Shown here: positions 25,997 through 35,510 of the stretch, in pieces | Layout of the letters: every line of letters begins with the position of its first letter | How positions within the stretch are numbered: the stretch's first letter is position 1 | Source: an uncultured Ruminiclostridium sp. | Lineage (GTDB): Bacteria; Bacillota; Clostridia; Oscillospirales; Ruminococcaceae | Length of the DNA stretch: 44,316 bases | Assembly: GCA_910579265.1 (NCBI GenBank) | Contig: CAJTTE010000023.1 | Coordinates: forward strand, 1-44,316 | Direction: 5' to 3' | The notes under the pieces: model-generated | The model's database searches: none | What the model was told of the DNA's origin: nothing | Seen by the model: the letters and a program-made list of their open reading frames with translations, nothing else | Translations under genes and position numbers: made by a program

Positions 25997-27745
25997 ATGG
26001 ACAAAAAAGATATATTGCTGTCAATAAAGGATCTTGAGGTCAAGTTTCGTGTCAGGGGCCGCGTACTTACGGCTATACGGAATATTTCATTAGATATTTA
26101 TGAAGGTGAATCTATAGCCATTGTGGGCGAATCCGGTTCGGGAAAATCCGTATTTACAAAGACCTTTGCGGGGATGTTGGATTCCAACGGATTTATAAGC
26201 AACGGAGAGCTTATTTTTAATGACAACTTATTGGCCGATACCGTGGTTAAGCTTAATTCCGGCGCGTTCAGGGTTATAAAAAGAACGGAGGATAAGCTAA
26301 ACAGATATTCCAGATTTGAAAACGGATCGGAAACCTACAATAAAATGTTGAAGCTTGAGGCGGAAAATAAAAGCAGATACGAGCTTACTCCCGATGAGGA
26401 GAGAAATTTTAAAAACGAGTTAAAGGAGCTTATTGCCAAGAAAACGGATCTTTTTAATTTAAAGCAGACTCTTGACTCGTCTAAGGATAAAGAAAAAATA
26501 AAGGCGGTTTCAGATGAAATATCCGAACTTGAAAAAACCATAAAGGATAAGGAAAATAAAAGCAAAGAGCTTATTAAAGCAAAAAAAGCCGCCGCAGACG
26601 CCGATTCCGAATATCTTAAGAAATATAACGATCAGATGGCAAAGCTTAAGGAACAGTATAGTAAGGAAATTACTAAGGATATAAATCCGGAGGTCGTTTC
26701 AAGAAACCGGCTTATTGCCAAGGAAATATACCTTTCTGTCGGAAGATACGGCTATTTTAAGAGATTTAAGATGATATCGCAGCTTTTGAAGGCATTTAAA
26801 AAAGCGTTTCAGCTTGGAGTAAAGGTTGAAAATGAAGATGAAAGAAACGGCGTTTTCAATAATGTAATATTTCGAGTAAAATATCTTGACGAAACTAAGG
26901 ACAGACTTCACGGCACATGCGTGCTTGATCTGGCAAGCATAAAGGATATCAGGGACTGGACTCAGATAAGAGGAAACAGGATCGCTACCGTTTTTCAGGA
27001 TCCTATGACGTCATTAAACCCTATCATTACAATCGGAAAACAGATAACTTCAATTATTCTCAAGCATCAGGATTGTTCGGAGGCTGAGGCGCGCCGCAGA
27101 GCTCTCGAACTAATGAGAAAGGTGGGTATTCCCAATGCGGAAGCCCGTTTTGATGATTATCCGTTCCAGTATTCGGGCGGAATGAGACAAAGAATCGTTA
27201 TTGCAATCGCTTTGTCATGTCAGCCTAAGATACTTATTTGTGACGAGCCTACTACCGCTCTCGACGTTACTATTCAGGCACAAATTTTGCAGCTTATTAA
27301 GGATTTGCAGAAGGAATTTAACTACACTATTGTGTTTATTACACACGATCTGGGTGTTGTGGCAAATATTGCCGACCGTGTTGCCGTTTTATACGCGGGT
27401 CAGATCGTTGAGCTTGGTACGGTAGAGGATGTATTCTATGATCCCCGTCATCCGTATACATGGGCTTTGTTGTCGTCGCTTCCTCAGCTCGCTCAAAAAA
27501 ACACCAAGCTTTACTCTATTACCGGTACGCCTCCGTCTTTGTACAACAGCATTCAGGGGGATTCTTTTGCACCCCGTAATCCGTATTGCTTAAGGGTTGA
27601 TACACTTTTTGAACCTCCTATGTTTAAGGTTACCGATACACATTATGCAAAAACATGGTTGTTGGATCCCCGTTCGCCTAAAATAGAAAAACCTGAAGGT
27701 ATTCAGGATATTCATGAGAAATTGTTAAAAGCATTTAATATATAG
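25997..27745 (+). CDS. oppD: Oligopeptide ABC transporter ATPase OppD with a long coiled-coil insert
   Basis: 582 residues, about 240 more than usual. Walker A GESGSGKS has its lysine at 50; the Q-loop glutamine (VFQDPMTSLNP) is at 334, whereas OppF next door has 46 residues between the same points. The ~235-residue insert is Lys/Glu-rich with heptad-like helices (for example SDEISELEKTIKDKENKSKE). Signature YSGGMRQR (392-399), Walker B LICDEP (Asp416, Glu417), H-loop FITHD and the oligopeptide C-terminal domain (with one visible Cys in NPYCLRV) are intact, so catalysis should be possible. The 26-bp gap after oppC implies one operon. Confidence 0.93.
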   Translation: MDKKDILLSIKDLEVKFRVRGRVLTAIRNISLDIYEGESIAIVGESGSGKSVFTKTFAGMLDSNGFISNGELIFNDNLLADTVVKLNSGAFRVIKRTEDKLNRYSRFENGSETYNKMLKLEAENKSRYELTPDEERNFKNELKELIAKKTDLFNLKQTLDSSKDKEKIKAVSDEISELEKTIKDKENKSKELIKAKKAAADADSEYLKKYNDQMAKLKEQYSKEITKDINPEVVSRNRLIAKEIYLSVGRYGYFKRFKMISQLLKAFKKAFQLGVKVENEDERNGVFNNVIFRVKYLDETKDRLHGTCVLDLASIKDIRDWTQIRGNRIATVFQDPMTSLNPIITIGKQITSIILKHQDCSEAEARRRALELMRKVGIPNAEARFDDYPFQYSGGMRQRIVIAIALSCQPKILICDEPTTALDVTIQAQILQLIKDLQKEFNYTIVFITHDLGVVANIADRVAVLYAGQIVELGTVEDVFYDPRHPYTWALLSSLPQLAQKNTKLYSITGTPPSLYNSIQGDSFAPRNPYCLRVDTLFEPPMFKVTDTHYAKTWLLDPRSPKIEKPEGIQDIHEKLLKAFNI

Positions 27746-27757
27746 GAGCGTAATAAA

Positions 27758-29074
27758 GTGGCTAAATTGAAACAGGAAAATGAAAATAAAGGACGTGTAA
27801 CATCCTTTCCGGAGTGCGGACCTAAGGATAAAAACGGAAGAGAGATATTGCTGTCCCTGAAAAATGTGGATATTACTTTCGGCAAGGGTGACAGCGCAGT
27901 TAAGGCGGTACAGGATGCTTCCTTCGATATCTATAAGGGCGAGACGTTTTCTCTTGTCGGCGAGTCAGGCTCCGGAAAAACTACTGTCGGACGAGCCGTG
28001 ATCCGTGTAAATCCTCTTGCCGGAGGCGAAATACAGTATAAGGGCGTTCGCATATCAGGTAAGATCCCTCATTCTCTTGACCGTCAGGTGATTCGCAATA
28101 TTCAGATGGTATTTCAGGATCCGGCGGCTTCCCTTAATGAACGTGCAACAGTAGATTATATAATATCCGAAGGTCTTTATAACTTTCATCTTTTTGAGAA
28201 TGAATCAGACAGAGTTCGTAAGGTAGAGAGTATAATAAGTGAGGTAGGATTGCTTCCCGAGCATCTTACACGCTATCCTCATGAATTTTCCGGAGGACAG
28301 CGACAGAGGATAGGCCTTGCACGCGCCATGGTTATGGAGCCTGAATTGGTAGTAGCCGATGAGCCTATTTCGGCGCTTGACGTATCTATCAGAGCCCAAG
28401 TGCTTAATCTTATGAAGAAATTTCAGCAGGAAAAACAGGTAACATATTTGTTTATTGCCCATGATCTTTCTATAGTAAGATTCATTTCAGACCGTATAGG
28501 AGTTATTTATAAGGGAAGAATCGTTGAAGTTGCGGAGGCCGAGGAGCTTTTTCAATTTCCGCTCCATCCTTATACCCACTCTCTTATTTCAGCCATACCT
28601 ATTCCGGATCCTAAGCTTGAAAAAAACAAGGTTCTTTATACGTATGATCCGTCCATTCATGATTACAGCAGTGATAAACCGGAATTTGTAAATATAGGGC
28701 ATGATCACTATGTGTATGGTAACAAGGCGGAAATAGAAAAATACAAAGAGCTTCGTGAGACAAACGTTCCCATAAAGGCCATTACAATCGATGAGATCAA
28801 GAGTCATGAATCGGTAATCCATGACGAAATACCGGCAGATACAAAAGCGGAGAATGAGATCATAGCTCACCCCTCAGGAGACACGGGAGGAATCTGGCTT
28901 GCTGTTCTTTCATTTTTGCTTCCGATTTTAGGATTGCCTGCCGCGTTTATTTTTAAGAGCCGCAATTATATCCGCAATTTTAAAATGTGCAGGAAGGGCG
29001 CCATTGCCGGATTTATTACTTTGGGTGTTATTATAGGACTATTTTTGATACTCCTATTGTTTGCGGTGATATAA
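27758..29074 (+). CDS. oppF: Oligopeptide ABC transporter ATPase OppF with a C-terminal membrane tail
   Basis: 438 residues. The ATPase is standard: Walker A GESGSGKTT (Lys74), Q-loop VFQDPAASLNE (Gln120), signature FSGGQRQRIGLARAM, Walker B VVADEPISALD and switch FIAHD. After the normal end (~residue 330), an acidic linker leads to two predicted membrane helices, WLAVLSFLLPILGLPAAFIF (near 375-395) and AIAGFITLGVIIGLFLILLL (near 413-435). These would anchor this normally peripheral ATPase. The start is GTG 27758 after TAGGAG. Its stop nearly touches the next gene. Confidence 0.93.
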   Translation: MAKLKQENENKGRVTSFPECGPKDKNGREILLSLKNVDITFGKGDSAVKAVQDASFDIYKGETFSLVGESGSGKTTVGRAVIRVNPLAGGEIQYKGVRISGKIPHSLDRQVIRNIQMVFQDPAASLNERATVDYIISEGLYNFHLFENESDRVRKVESIISEVGLLPEHLTRYPHEFSGGQRQRIGLARAMVMEPELVVADEPISALDVSIRAQVLNLMKKFQQEKQVTYLFIAHDLSIVRFISDRIGVIYKGRIVEVAEAEELFQFPLHPYTHSLISAIPIPDPKLEKNKVLYTYDPSIHDYSSDKPEFVNIGHDHYVYGNKAEIEKYKELRETNVPIKAITIDEIKSHESVIHDEIPADTKAENEIIAHPSGDTGGIWLAVLSFLLPILGLPAAFIFKSRNYIRNFKMCRKGAIAGFITLGVIIGLFLILLLFAVI

Positions 29075-29075
29075 T

Positions 29076-30335
29076 TTGGGACGAACCGTTAAAAACAGAA
29101 GACGCCCCGAGCCCAGGCCGGTTCAGAAAATAGAGCTTTCAGAAAGTAATTTTAAAAGAAGGGCTATTGCCGCTGTGCTGTTTCTGATCATCGGAGTAGC
29201 GCTTCTTGTATATTGTTTTGTTGTTTTTTTAACTCCTGATTCGGGTTGGACATTTATTGAGGCCAACAGAACTGAAAATGACAGCAATGAGTTAGTTTTT
29301 CAGTATAATCTGGGTGTGAACGGGAAATCTTCGGCTGATGAAAACAGGGCCTTGACAGCTATTTATAATACTGCTTCAGAAAAGATTTTCCGTCTCTTTC
29401 ACGATAAAAAGGGTTTTGATAATCTTATAAACATTTACGAAATCAACCGCAGACCAAATGAAGAGCTGGAAATTGACGAGGCTCTTTACAATGCATTATC
29501 GATTTTTAAAAAATACGATTCGAGGTATTTGTACCTTGCTCCAGTTTATTCCAGATATGATGATTTGTTTTATTGCCTTGACGACTCTCAGATAGTAGAC
29601 TTTGATCCTTTAACGAGCGATGATGTGAAAAAAGAATATGCAATAACAGCTTCATATGCTAATAATCCTGAAGCGATCGATATCGAGCTTTTGGGTGATA
29701 ACAAAATAAAGCTTTTTGTTTCCGAGGAATATCTAAGATTTGCTCAGGAAGAGGCGATAACCGATTTTATCGGATTGTCCTGGCTTAAAAACGCATTTGT
29801 TGTCGATTATCTTGCGGATGTTTTCATTTCCGAGGGATATACCTCGGGTTCAATTTCCAGTTATGACGGATTTATAAGAAATCTTGACGGCAGCGGTTTG
29901 GAATATTCCTTTAACATTTTTGACAAAATGGAAGGTAATGTTTATCATGCGGCTGTTATGCAATATAATAATGCTATGAGTATTGTTTATCTGAGAAACT
30001 ATACTTTAAACTCTCTCGATGATAATCATTATTACAGACTGAATAACGGGGAGGTAAGAACGCCGTATTTAGATGTTAAAGACGGTATTCCGAAAAGTTC
30101 GCTTAATAATTTGGTTTCATATTCCGAAAGCAAGGGCTGTGCGGAAATCCTTATGGAAATGATCCCGGTCTATATTTCGGAAATGTTTAATGAACAGACG
30201 ATCGGCGAACTTTCCGAAAGCAGTATCTATTCGGTTTATTGTAAGGACAGCACAATAAGGTATAATGATAAGGACCTGGTTTTATCGGCATTGTATGATA
30301 GGAATGGAATAAAATATAATGCGGAAATATTTTAA
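29076..30335 (+). CDS. Membrane-anchored degenerate ApbE-like protein of the opp operon
   Basis: 419 residues. A basic N-terminus (RPEPRPVQK) precedes one helix (AIAAVLFLIIGVALLVYCFV, ~31-50); the rest is outside. Its layout resembles ApbE/FMN transferases: NLINIYEINRRPNEELEID then ALYNALSIFKKYDSRYLYLA (the Ser-x-x-N-r..., s-x-el, ...a-d-fd region), ITDFIGLSWLKNAFVVDYLA (the iDLGgiaKGyavD strand-helix), SGSISSYDG (the GG nucleotide loop), and PYLDVKDGIPKSSLNNLVSY (the H-x-IDPrTG-x-P region). Most flavin- and metal-site residues are replaced, so it is probably not an active transferase. The start is TTG 29076, 1 nt after oppF, with poor Shine-Dalgarno, suggesting coupled translation. Homology is by eye only. 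Confidence 0.6.
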   Translation: MGRTVKNRRRPEPRPVQKIELSESNFKRRAIAAVLFLIIGVALLVYCFVVFLTPDSGWTFIEANRTENDSNELVFQYNLGVNGKSSADENRALTAIYNTASEKIFRLFHDKKGFDNLINIYEINRRPNEELEIDEALYNALSIFKKYDSRYLYLAPVYSRYDDLFYCLDDSQIVDFDPLTSDDVKKEYAITASYANNPEAIDIELLGDNKIKLFVSEEYLRFAQEEAITDFIGLSWLKNAFVVDYLADVFISEGYTSGSISSYDGFIRNLDGSGLEYSFNIFDKMEGNVYHAAVMQYNNAMSIVYLRNYTLNSLDDNHYYRLNNGEVRTPYLDVKDGIPKSSLNNLVSYSESKGCAEILMEMIPVYISEMFNEQTIGELSESSIYSVYCKDSTIRYNDKDLVLSALYDRNGIKYNAEIF

Positions 30336-31293
30336 ATATAATTTAAGGTTATATGACAATGCTTTATTCAGAAGCTTGCCGTAATGAAAGTGGGCAATTA
30401 TAAGCCGGTTATATAAAGCTTATTTTTATATTTATTTAAAGTTTTTTTGCATCACTGAATATGTACTGTTATTGTAAAATAACGTGTCTGATATTTATGG
30501 GAGTCAGTACTGGGATTTATATCCGAAAGGGATAAAAAAGGGAATTCTTTATTGACGATATTTGCAGCAGGATGTTTTTATAACCGTATAAAACGCAAAA
30601 GAATTTGCGTTCACAATGCAGCGGCGATATGAACAGCTGTATGTGCGTCAGATTTTTGATTGTTATTTCTATACAGTTTATCAGGAGTTTTCAGCACTGA
30701 AAAAAGCAGTAAAAAATTTGCAGATAATTATTTAATAGCATCTTATGAAAACAAGGATTAAGAAAATGCTTCTGAAGATACCGGTAATGTCTTCTGTTAT
30801 TTTGAACTGTTTTATAAAGCATTCCAAGGATTTCGTGTAAAAATGCAAATATCAGATATTCAAATAATCGTCAGTTTTATCATAGAATATCAAACGACCC
30901 GAAAAGAAGTTTCAGATCTTTTCGGGTCGTTTTAGTAAAATGAAAATCACGGATTTACCAAAATTTAAATAATCTTTTGTGTTCAATAGTCTCTTTATAA
31001 TGTTAATGATATAAAGATCGGCAGCCGCAGATGATGTTGGCCGCGTGAATGATAATAGTTTAGCATATGTGATATGAAGCTGCACTTATCATATGACGAA
31101 ACATTGAAATAAAAATTGAAAATTTATTTTTAAAGTAAAATATTTTTAAAAAGCGAATGGCGTTATAAAATCCATGCAATCAAAGATTGAAAAACGATGA
31201 GGAAATCCGTTCTTAACGTGCTTAAATATTTATGGAACACAGTCAAGGATGAGCGTGTATGCTGCATAGGATATTTTAAAATAAAAATTAAAC
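30336..31293. other. Noncoding 3' region after the opp operon
   Basis: About 960 bp with no gene supported on either strand. It contains the strong terminator at 30892-30932; otherwise AT-rich with scattered short frames that lack ribosome sites. Confidence 0.5.
30892..30936. terminator. Very strong bidirectional-looking terminator
   Basis: A 16-bp perfect stem, AAACGACCCGAAAAGA (30892-30907) with TCTTTTCGGGTCGTTT (30917-30932), loop AGTTTCAGA, U-rich 3' end. It lies 555 bp after the last opp gene, so it either ends a long 3' UTR or belonged to a lost gene. Confidence 0.85.
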
Positions 31294-31473
31294 CTAAGGC
31301 AACACCGCACAATGACCGCCTGGTGGCTTTGCGTGCGGCTTGCTTGCATATTTTCTGTCATCTTACACAAGTTCTCCTTGAAATACGTCAGTATTCCTGC
31401 GTCGAATTTATGCAAGCTGACGAAAAATTTTACTGCGCAATTCACACGCAATCATTGTGCGGTGTTGCCCTAA
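31294..31473. mobile_element. MITE-B copy 1 (180 bp)
   Basis: Terminal inverted repeats: GGCAACACCGCACAATGA at the left is matched exactly by TCATTGTGCGGTGTTGCC at the right. An internal hairpin CGTCAG/CTGACG is present. About 88% similar by eye to the copy at 36567, and exactly the same length. It encodes no transposase. Confidence 0.9.
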
Positions 31474-31732
31474 TATTCATAAAAGAGATAAAAACCCTAA
31501 ATACAAGTTTGGATGCAATAAATTTTGGATCGGGTGATATCGTATGGATACAGTTGTAAAAATACGAAGAAATGACGAAGCACATATAAGATCAGTCAAA
31601 ATAAGATCGAACCGTTGACAGATAGACGATCAGAGAATATAAATAATCTTTAAAAGTAATAAGTGACAATATTTGCAGATAACGGACAGTACATTTTTAG
31701 GCGCAGGATATAAGATAATATTTCGGTCATCG

Positions 31733-31917
31733 GGGGCTGTCTGAAAAGCCGTAAATTGTACAATCTCTACTAATCGCAGGGGCTATCCACGTCAAAAAAG
31801 CCGATAGTTATTCCAAAGGGATAACTATGATATATCCTCCCATTTCTCTTTTTTTCCTTGAAATCTCTATGTTTTAGCATAATTGTTCAAATTTGCTTTA
31901 TTTTCAGATACGCCCTA
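31733..31917 (+). mobile_element. MITE-A copy 3
   Basis: About 185 bp from GGGGGCTGTCTGAAAA to TTTTCAGATACGCCCTA. Shares CGATAGTTATTCCAAAGGGA and the CAAATTTGCTTTATTTTCAG end block with the other copies. GTCAT lies just outside both ends and could be a target duplication. Confidence 0.85.
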
Positions 31918-32124
31918 GTCATTATCTGTAAATAAGCGGGCTATATGGAAAGGTATTTGTTCGACAAATTATCACTTTTCTCTTTACAAAATGATAAAAA
32001 TATGAGAAAATATAATCATGTTTTGACTATCCGGTCTTATAGACAATGTTTTCCGTCGGTAAACAATAGTTGATCTCAAAACCATAAGGCTGAGCTGCTT
32101 TGATTTTAAATTTTGACATTGATA

Positions 32125-32316
32125 TTAGCGGCTGTCTAAAAAGACGAAAAATGCACGATTTCAACTAACTGCGGAGGTTATCCGCGTCAAAGGATCCCGA
32201 TAGTTATACAAAAATAATTACTACGAAATACCCTCGTATTTTTCCGATTTTTTTCTTGAAATAGCTATGCTTTAGGGTATTTATACAAATTTGCTTTGTT
32301 TTAAGATACGCCCTAA
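32125..32316 (+). mobile_element. MITE-A copy 4
   Basis: 192 bp from TTAGCGGCTGTCTAAAAA to TTTTAAGATACGCCCTAA, with shared blocks AATGCACGATTTCAACTAAC, CCCGATAGTTA and ACCCTCGTATTTTTCC. It ends 180 bp before the GH25 start and may supply part of its upstream region. Confidence 0.85.
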
Positions 32317-32496
32317 TTAAAGCATTGTTCGTTTTTCTTCGGGCATTCTTTTTGTTCTTTATATATAAATTCAACGGCAATATTCAGATAATTCGATTTA
32401 GCCTTCATAAAGGTTTTATCCTGAAATATGCAAATCTGCTTTATGTTTCGTTAAAATACATATTTGAAATCATTGATTTCGGAAAGGATAGAAGAT

Positions 32497-33903
32497 ATGA
32501 AGTTTTTTCGCTGCATACTTACAATCATTGCAGTTTTAAGCGTTGCGGGCTGTTTCGGTTTTTCCGTTGCCGCAGCAATGCCTGACGGCGAATGGGATGG
32601 AAAATCTGATTTTCGCAATAACAGAAATTATATATTAAATAAAAGAATTGAGACGTCAAGAAATACAGTTATACCTTCCGATACGGTTTTGACGCTTAAC
32701 GAAGGCTCTCAGTTGATTATTCCGCAAGATGCTTCTATTATAATAAACGGCGGTTTAAATGTAAAAAAAGGGAGTACACTTATAGTTTGCGGAGATATGG
32801 TTATCGGTGGGGAGGGTTCTCTTTCCGTTTCGGGAAAGGCGTATGCAGAAGATAATTCGACTCTCGGCGTATCCGGAGGCCTTAATATCAAACCGGAAGG
32901 ATTAATGCAAATAAATTCGGAGGCTATTTTTAACAAAGAAAGCATTACGGTTTCAGAAGGAGAGCTGGTATTTAAAAGAGACAGTCATATTACGGAACTT
33001 GGGCGCCTTTATATTGAAAACGGCGGTGAATTGATAACAAACGGCCGCGTTATAATTGGCGAGGGGGGAATAATGGACAGCGTAGGTCATCTGGCAGTTG
33101 AACGTAAGGGCGTAATAAATGTTTTCGGTGAAATGAATTTGCGTGAAGCAAGTACTCTGACCGAATCCGGTAAAATAATATCAGAAGAAAACAGTATTGT
33201 AACGGATCTTTCGACGCATGCCGATATATCGGTCTACAGTGCCGAAATATTAAAAAATGAAGAGACGGTCACACTTAGGGGAATTGATGTTTCATGGGTT
33301 CAGGGCGATATCGATTGGGAGACGCTCTCCAAATCGGGAATAGATTTTGTATATATCCGCGCCGGAAGGGGAGACATTGACGGTGAGGGACCCAAGGAGG
33401 ATACTTATTTTTTCCGTAACATACAAGGCGCCAACAGATACAATATCGACGCGGGAGTTTATTTTTACAGTTATGCGGAAAGCGTTGAGGCGGCGGAGGA
33501 TGAAGCACTTCTTTTGATTGAACTTCTTAAGGGACACACTGTAACATATCCGATTGTAATGGACATGGAGGAGAATATTGACAAAAACGATCTTACCGAT
33601 ATTGCGGAAGCTTTTTTGGATACGGTAGCAGATGCCGGTTATTACCCCATGCTTTATTCATACAGAGCCCGAATAGATTCTCATTACAGTAGTGATTTTA
33701 AAGAAAAATATCCCATCTGGGTAGCTCAGCTTGAAAAGCAGCCTCGGACAGATTATGATTATTATATCTGGCAATATTCTCACAGCGGAAGAGTAAACGG
33801 AATAGAGGGCAATGTTGATTTTAATGTAGCGTACAGAGATTTTCCCGATATTTTAAGGGATTACGGACTAAATAAGCTTATAATAGATGATGAGCAGCAT
33901 TAA
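32497..33903 (+). CDS. GH25 muramidase (lysozyme) with an N-terminal beta-solenoid
   Basis: 468 residues, exported. The signal region ends either at a possible lipobox (VAGC, ~19-22... of the hydrophobic stretch) or at an Ala-rich site (VAAAMP). Residues ~40-250 consist of short repeated strands and turns (INGGLNVKKGSTLIVCGDMV, VSGGLNIKPEGLM, IENGGELITNGRVIIGEGG), as in right-handed beta-helices, a likely surface-binding stalk. From ~265 comes the GH25 barrel: GIDVSWVQGDIDWETLSKSG, FVYIRAGRG, the catalytic-pair strand IVMDMEENID, and WQYSHSGRVNGIEGNVDFN. It cleaves the MurNAc-GlcNAc bond of peptidoglycan; no sortase or choline-binding part is present. Start 32497 is set by GGAAAGGA. Confidence 0.9.
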   Translation: MKFFRCILTIIAVLSVAGCFGFSVAAAMPDGEWDGKSDFRNNRNYILNKRIETSRNTVIPSDTVLTLNEGSQLIIPQDASIIINGGLNVKKGSTLIVCGDMVIGGEGSLSVSGKAYAEDNSTLGVSGGLNIKPEGLMQINSEAIFNKESITVSEGELVFKRDSHITELGRLYIENGGELITNGRVIIGEGGIMDSVGHLAVERKGVINVFGEMNLREASTLTESGKIISEENSIVTDLSTHADISVYSAEILKNEETVTLRGIDVSWVQGDIDWETLSKSGIDFVYIRAGRGDIDGEGPKEDTYFFRNIQGANRYNIDAGVYFYSYAESVEAAEDEALLLIELLKGHTVTYPIVMDMEENIDKNDLTDIAEAFLDTVADAGYYPMLYSYRARIDSHYSSDFKEKYPIWVAQLEKQPRTDYDYYIWQYSHSGRVNGIEGNVDFNVAYRDFPDILRDYGLNKLIIDDEQH

Positions 33904-34586
33904 CATATCTACCATATTTTTAAAATATCGGCAGCGTTAATTTTTTCGTTGTATTGACGACACCGTTTTTTGATTATATTTATATGATCAACTTTTATGA
34001 CACCTCCGAGGCAGGCTGACATCGGCTAAAGTAAAAAATATTGAAATTACAGGTTATATTATGAGATATTTGAAAAATCGCTACTTTCAGAATTTCTACC
34101 TTGGGCTTATCTGAAAGGGCGCAAAATGAATAATTTCTACTAAATTGCCGAGGCTTTTCATGCCAAAGAATTCCGATGGATATTCCTTTGGGATAATTAT
34201 AATATCCTCGTATTTCTCCGCTTCTTTCCTTGAAATCGTTACGCTTTAGCGTGATTATAAAATTTTGCTTTGTTTTCAGGCAGCCCTAATATAAGGCGAT
34301 CATTTGTTTATATTACCTTATTTTCGGTTTCGAATATTGTGACCGATTATACAAAGATTATTTAATGCTTGGATACATAAAGGTACTGAGAGACTTTGAG
34401 GCAAGATACATTTTAGAATTTTATTCAAGCTATAGCCTACAAGATAATTTTCTCATGTATAATTCTTAAAAATTATTTATTCAGGCGCGATTGTTTTATT
34501 GTCATGAGTTTATTGACTTAATCCTAGCAAAAACGCTATATAGGCGCTATAATAAAACCGACGACGTAAATTTGGAGGTGAATGCA
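33904..34586. other. Intergenic region with MITE-A copy 5
   Basis: Apart from the MITE at 34101-34289 and the ribosome site at its right end, no gene, terminator or promoter is recognisable. Confidence 0.5.
34101..34289 (+). mobile_element. MITE-A copy 5
   Basis: 189 bp from TTGGGCTTATCTGAAA to TTTTCAGGCAGCCCTAA, with shared blocks CAAAATGAATAATTTCTACT, TTCCGATGGATATTCC, TCCTCGTATTTCTCCGC and ATTTTGCTTTGTTTTCAG. Confidence 0.85.
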
Positions 34587-35147
34587 TTGGGAAAGAGGCT
34601 ATCGGAAATGAGCCCGGAGGAATTGTGGCAGTTGTTTCCGATTCTTTTAACTGAATATAAGCCTTATTGGAAAGAATGGTATAATGAGGAAGAAAATATT
34701 TTAAAGAACACACTTGTACAGGTTGAAAGAATAAGTCATATAGGCAGTACGGCCATTTCTTTTATCCGGGCTAAGCCGATTATAGATATTCTCGTTGAAA
34801 TCCCTAAGGAATGTGATTTAGCATACTATAAAGATCTTATTGAAAAAATCGGTTATATTTGTATGGCTCAAAACGCAGACCGGTATTCATTTAACAAGGG
34901 ATATACAGAAAACGGTTTTGCGGAAAAAGTTTTTCATCTTCATCTTAGATATGTGGGAGATAATGATGAATTGTATTTTAGAGATTATCTTATTGAAAAT
35001 CCGGATATAGCAAGTGAATATGAGAAAATAAAGTTAAAGTTATGGAAAGAATACGAACATAACAGAGACGGATATACACAGGCAAAAACCGAATTTGTTC
35101 AAATGCATACAGAAAAAGCAAAACTTTTATATGCGGATAGATATTAA
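34587..35147 (+). CDS. GrpB family (UPF0157) nucleotidyltransferase-fold protein
   Basis: 186 residues. GKRLSEMSPEELWQLFPILL opens the protein as in many firmicute relatives. The nucleotidyltransferase-like core is visible as ISHIGSTAISFIRAKPIIDI (GS motif plus acidic strand), and the histidine-rich FHLHLRYVG and YTQAKTEFV end complete the family pattern. The start is TTG 34587, preferred because GGAGG sits 8 nt upstream and the product starts like its relatives; upstream ATG 34491 has no ribosome site. Function uncertain; GrpB members are cytosolic and often near dephospho-CoA kinase or acetyltransferases, which is not the case here. Confidence 0.87.
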   Translation: MGKRLSEMSPEELWQLFPILLTEYKPYWKEWYNEEENILKNTLVQVERISHIGSTAISFIRAKPIIDILVEIPKECDLAYYKDLIEKIGYICMAQNADRYSFNKGYTENGFAEKVFHLHLRYVGDNDELYFRDYLIENPDIASEYEKIKLKLWKEYEHNRDGYTQAKTEFVQMHTEKAKLLYADRY

Positions 35148-35510
35148 AAATCCCGTTTATAGTTACTGCGAAAAGAAAGCAATGTTATGATACATAAGAT
35201 CATCAAGGGTTTATTTACAATGATTTCAGCCATATAAGATAATAGCTGCCGTACTTTTTGCCATATCGTCAAAATGGGATCATACCTCACAAAAGCAGCA
35301 TTTTATGTTTTAATATTAGTGCAAAAAATTTATGGTATTAGCGCCTTGCAGTATTGTCAGACAAAGGAAAAGCCGTGGTTTAACCTGCTTTGTTTTAGTT
35401 CTAAAAGCTTTACCTGAAAAAAATGAGAGATTTTAAAATGCGTATAATAAATATATTTAAATGAAATGGGAAATAGTCAGTTAAAGCTATTTTTCGGAAA
35501 GGAGCCTATC
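35148..35510. other. Intergenic region, nothing recognised
   Basis: About 360 bp, AT-rich. The only signals are a -10-like TATAAT near 35444 and the AAAGGAG of the next gene. Confidence 0.4.

Noticed and set aside
31197..31559. 120-codon frame, and its counterparts at 31230-31451 and 36539-36805
   Set aside because: They run across MITE-B copies; the shared peptide comes from the repeat, not a gene.
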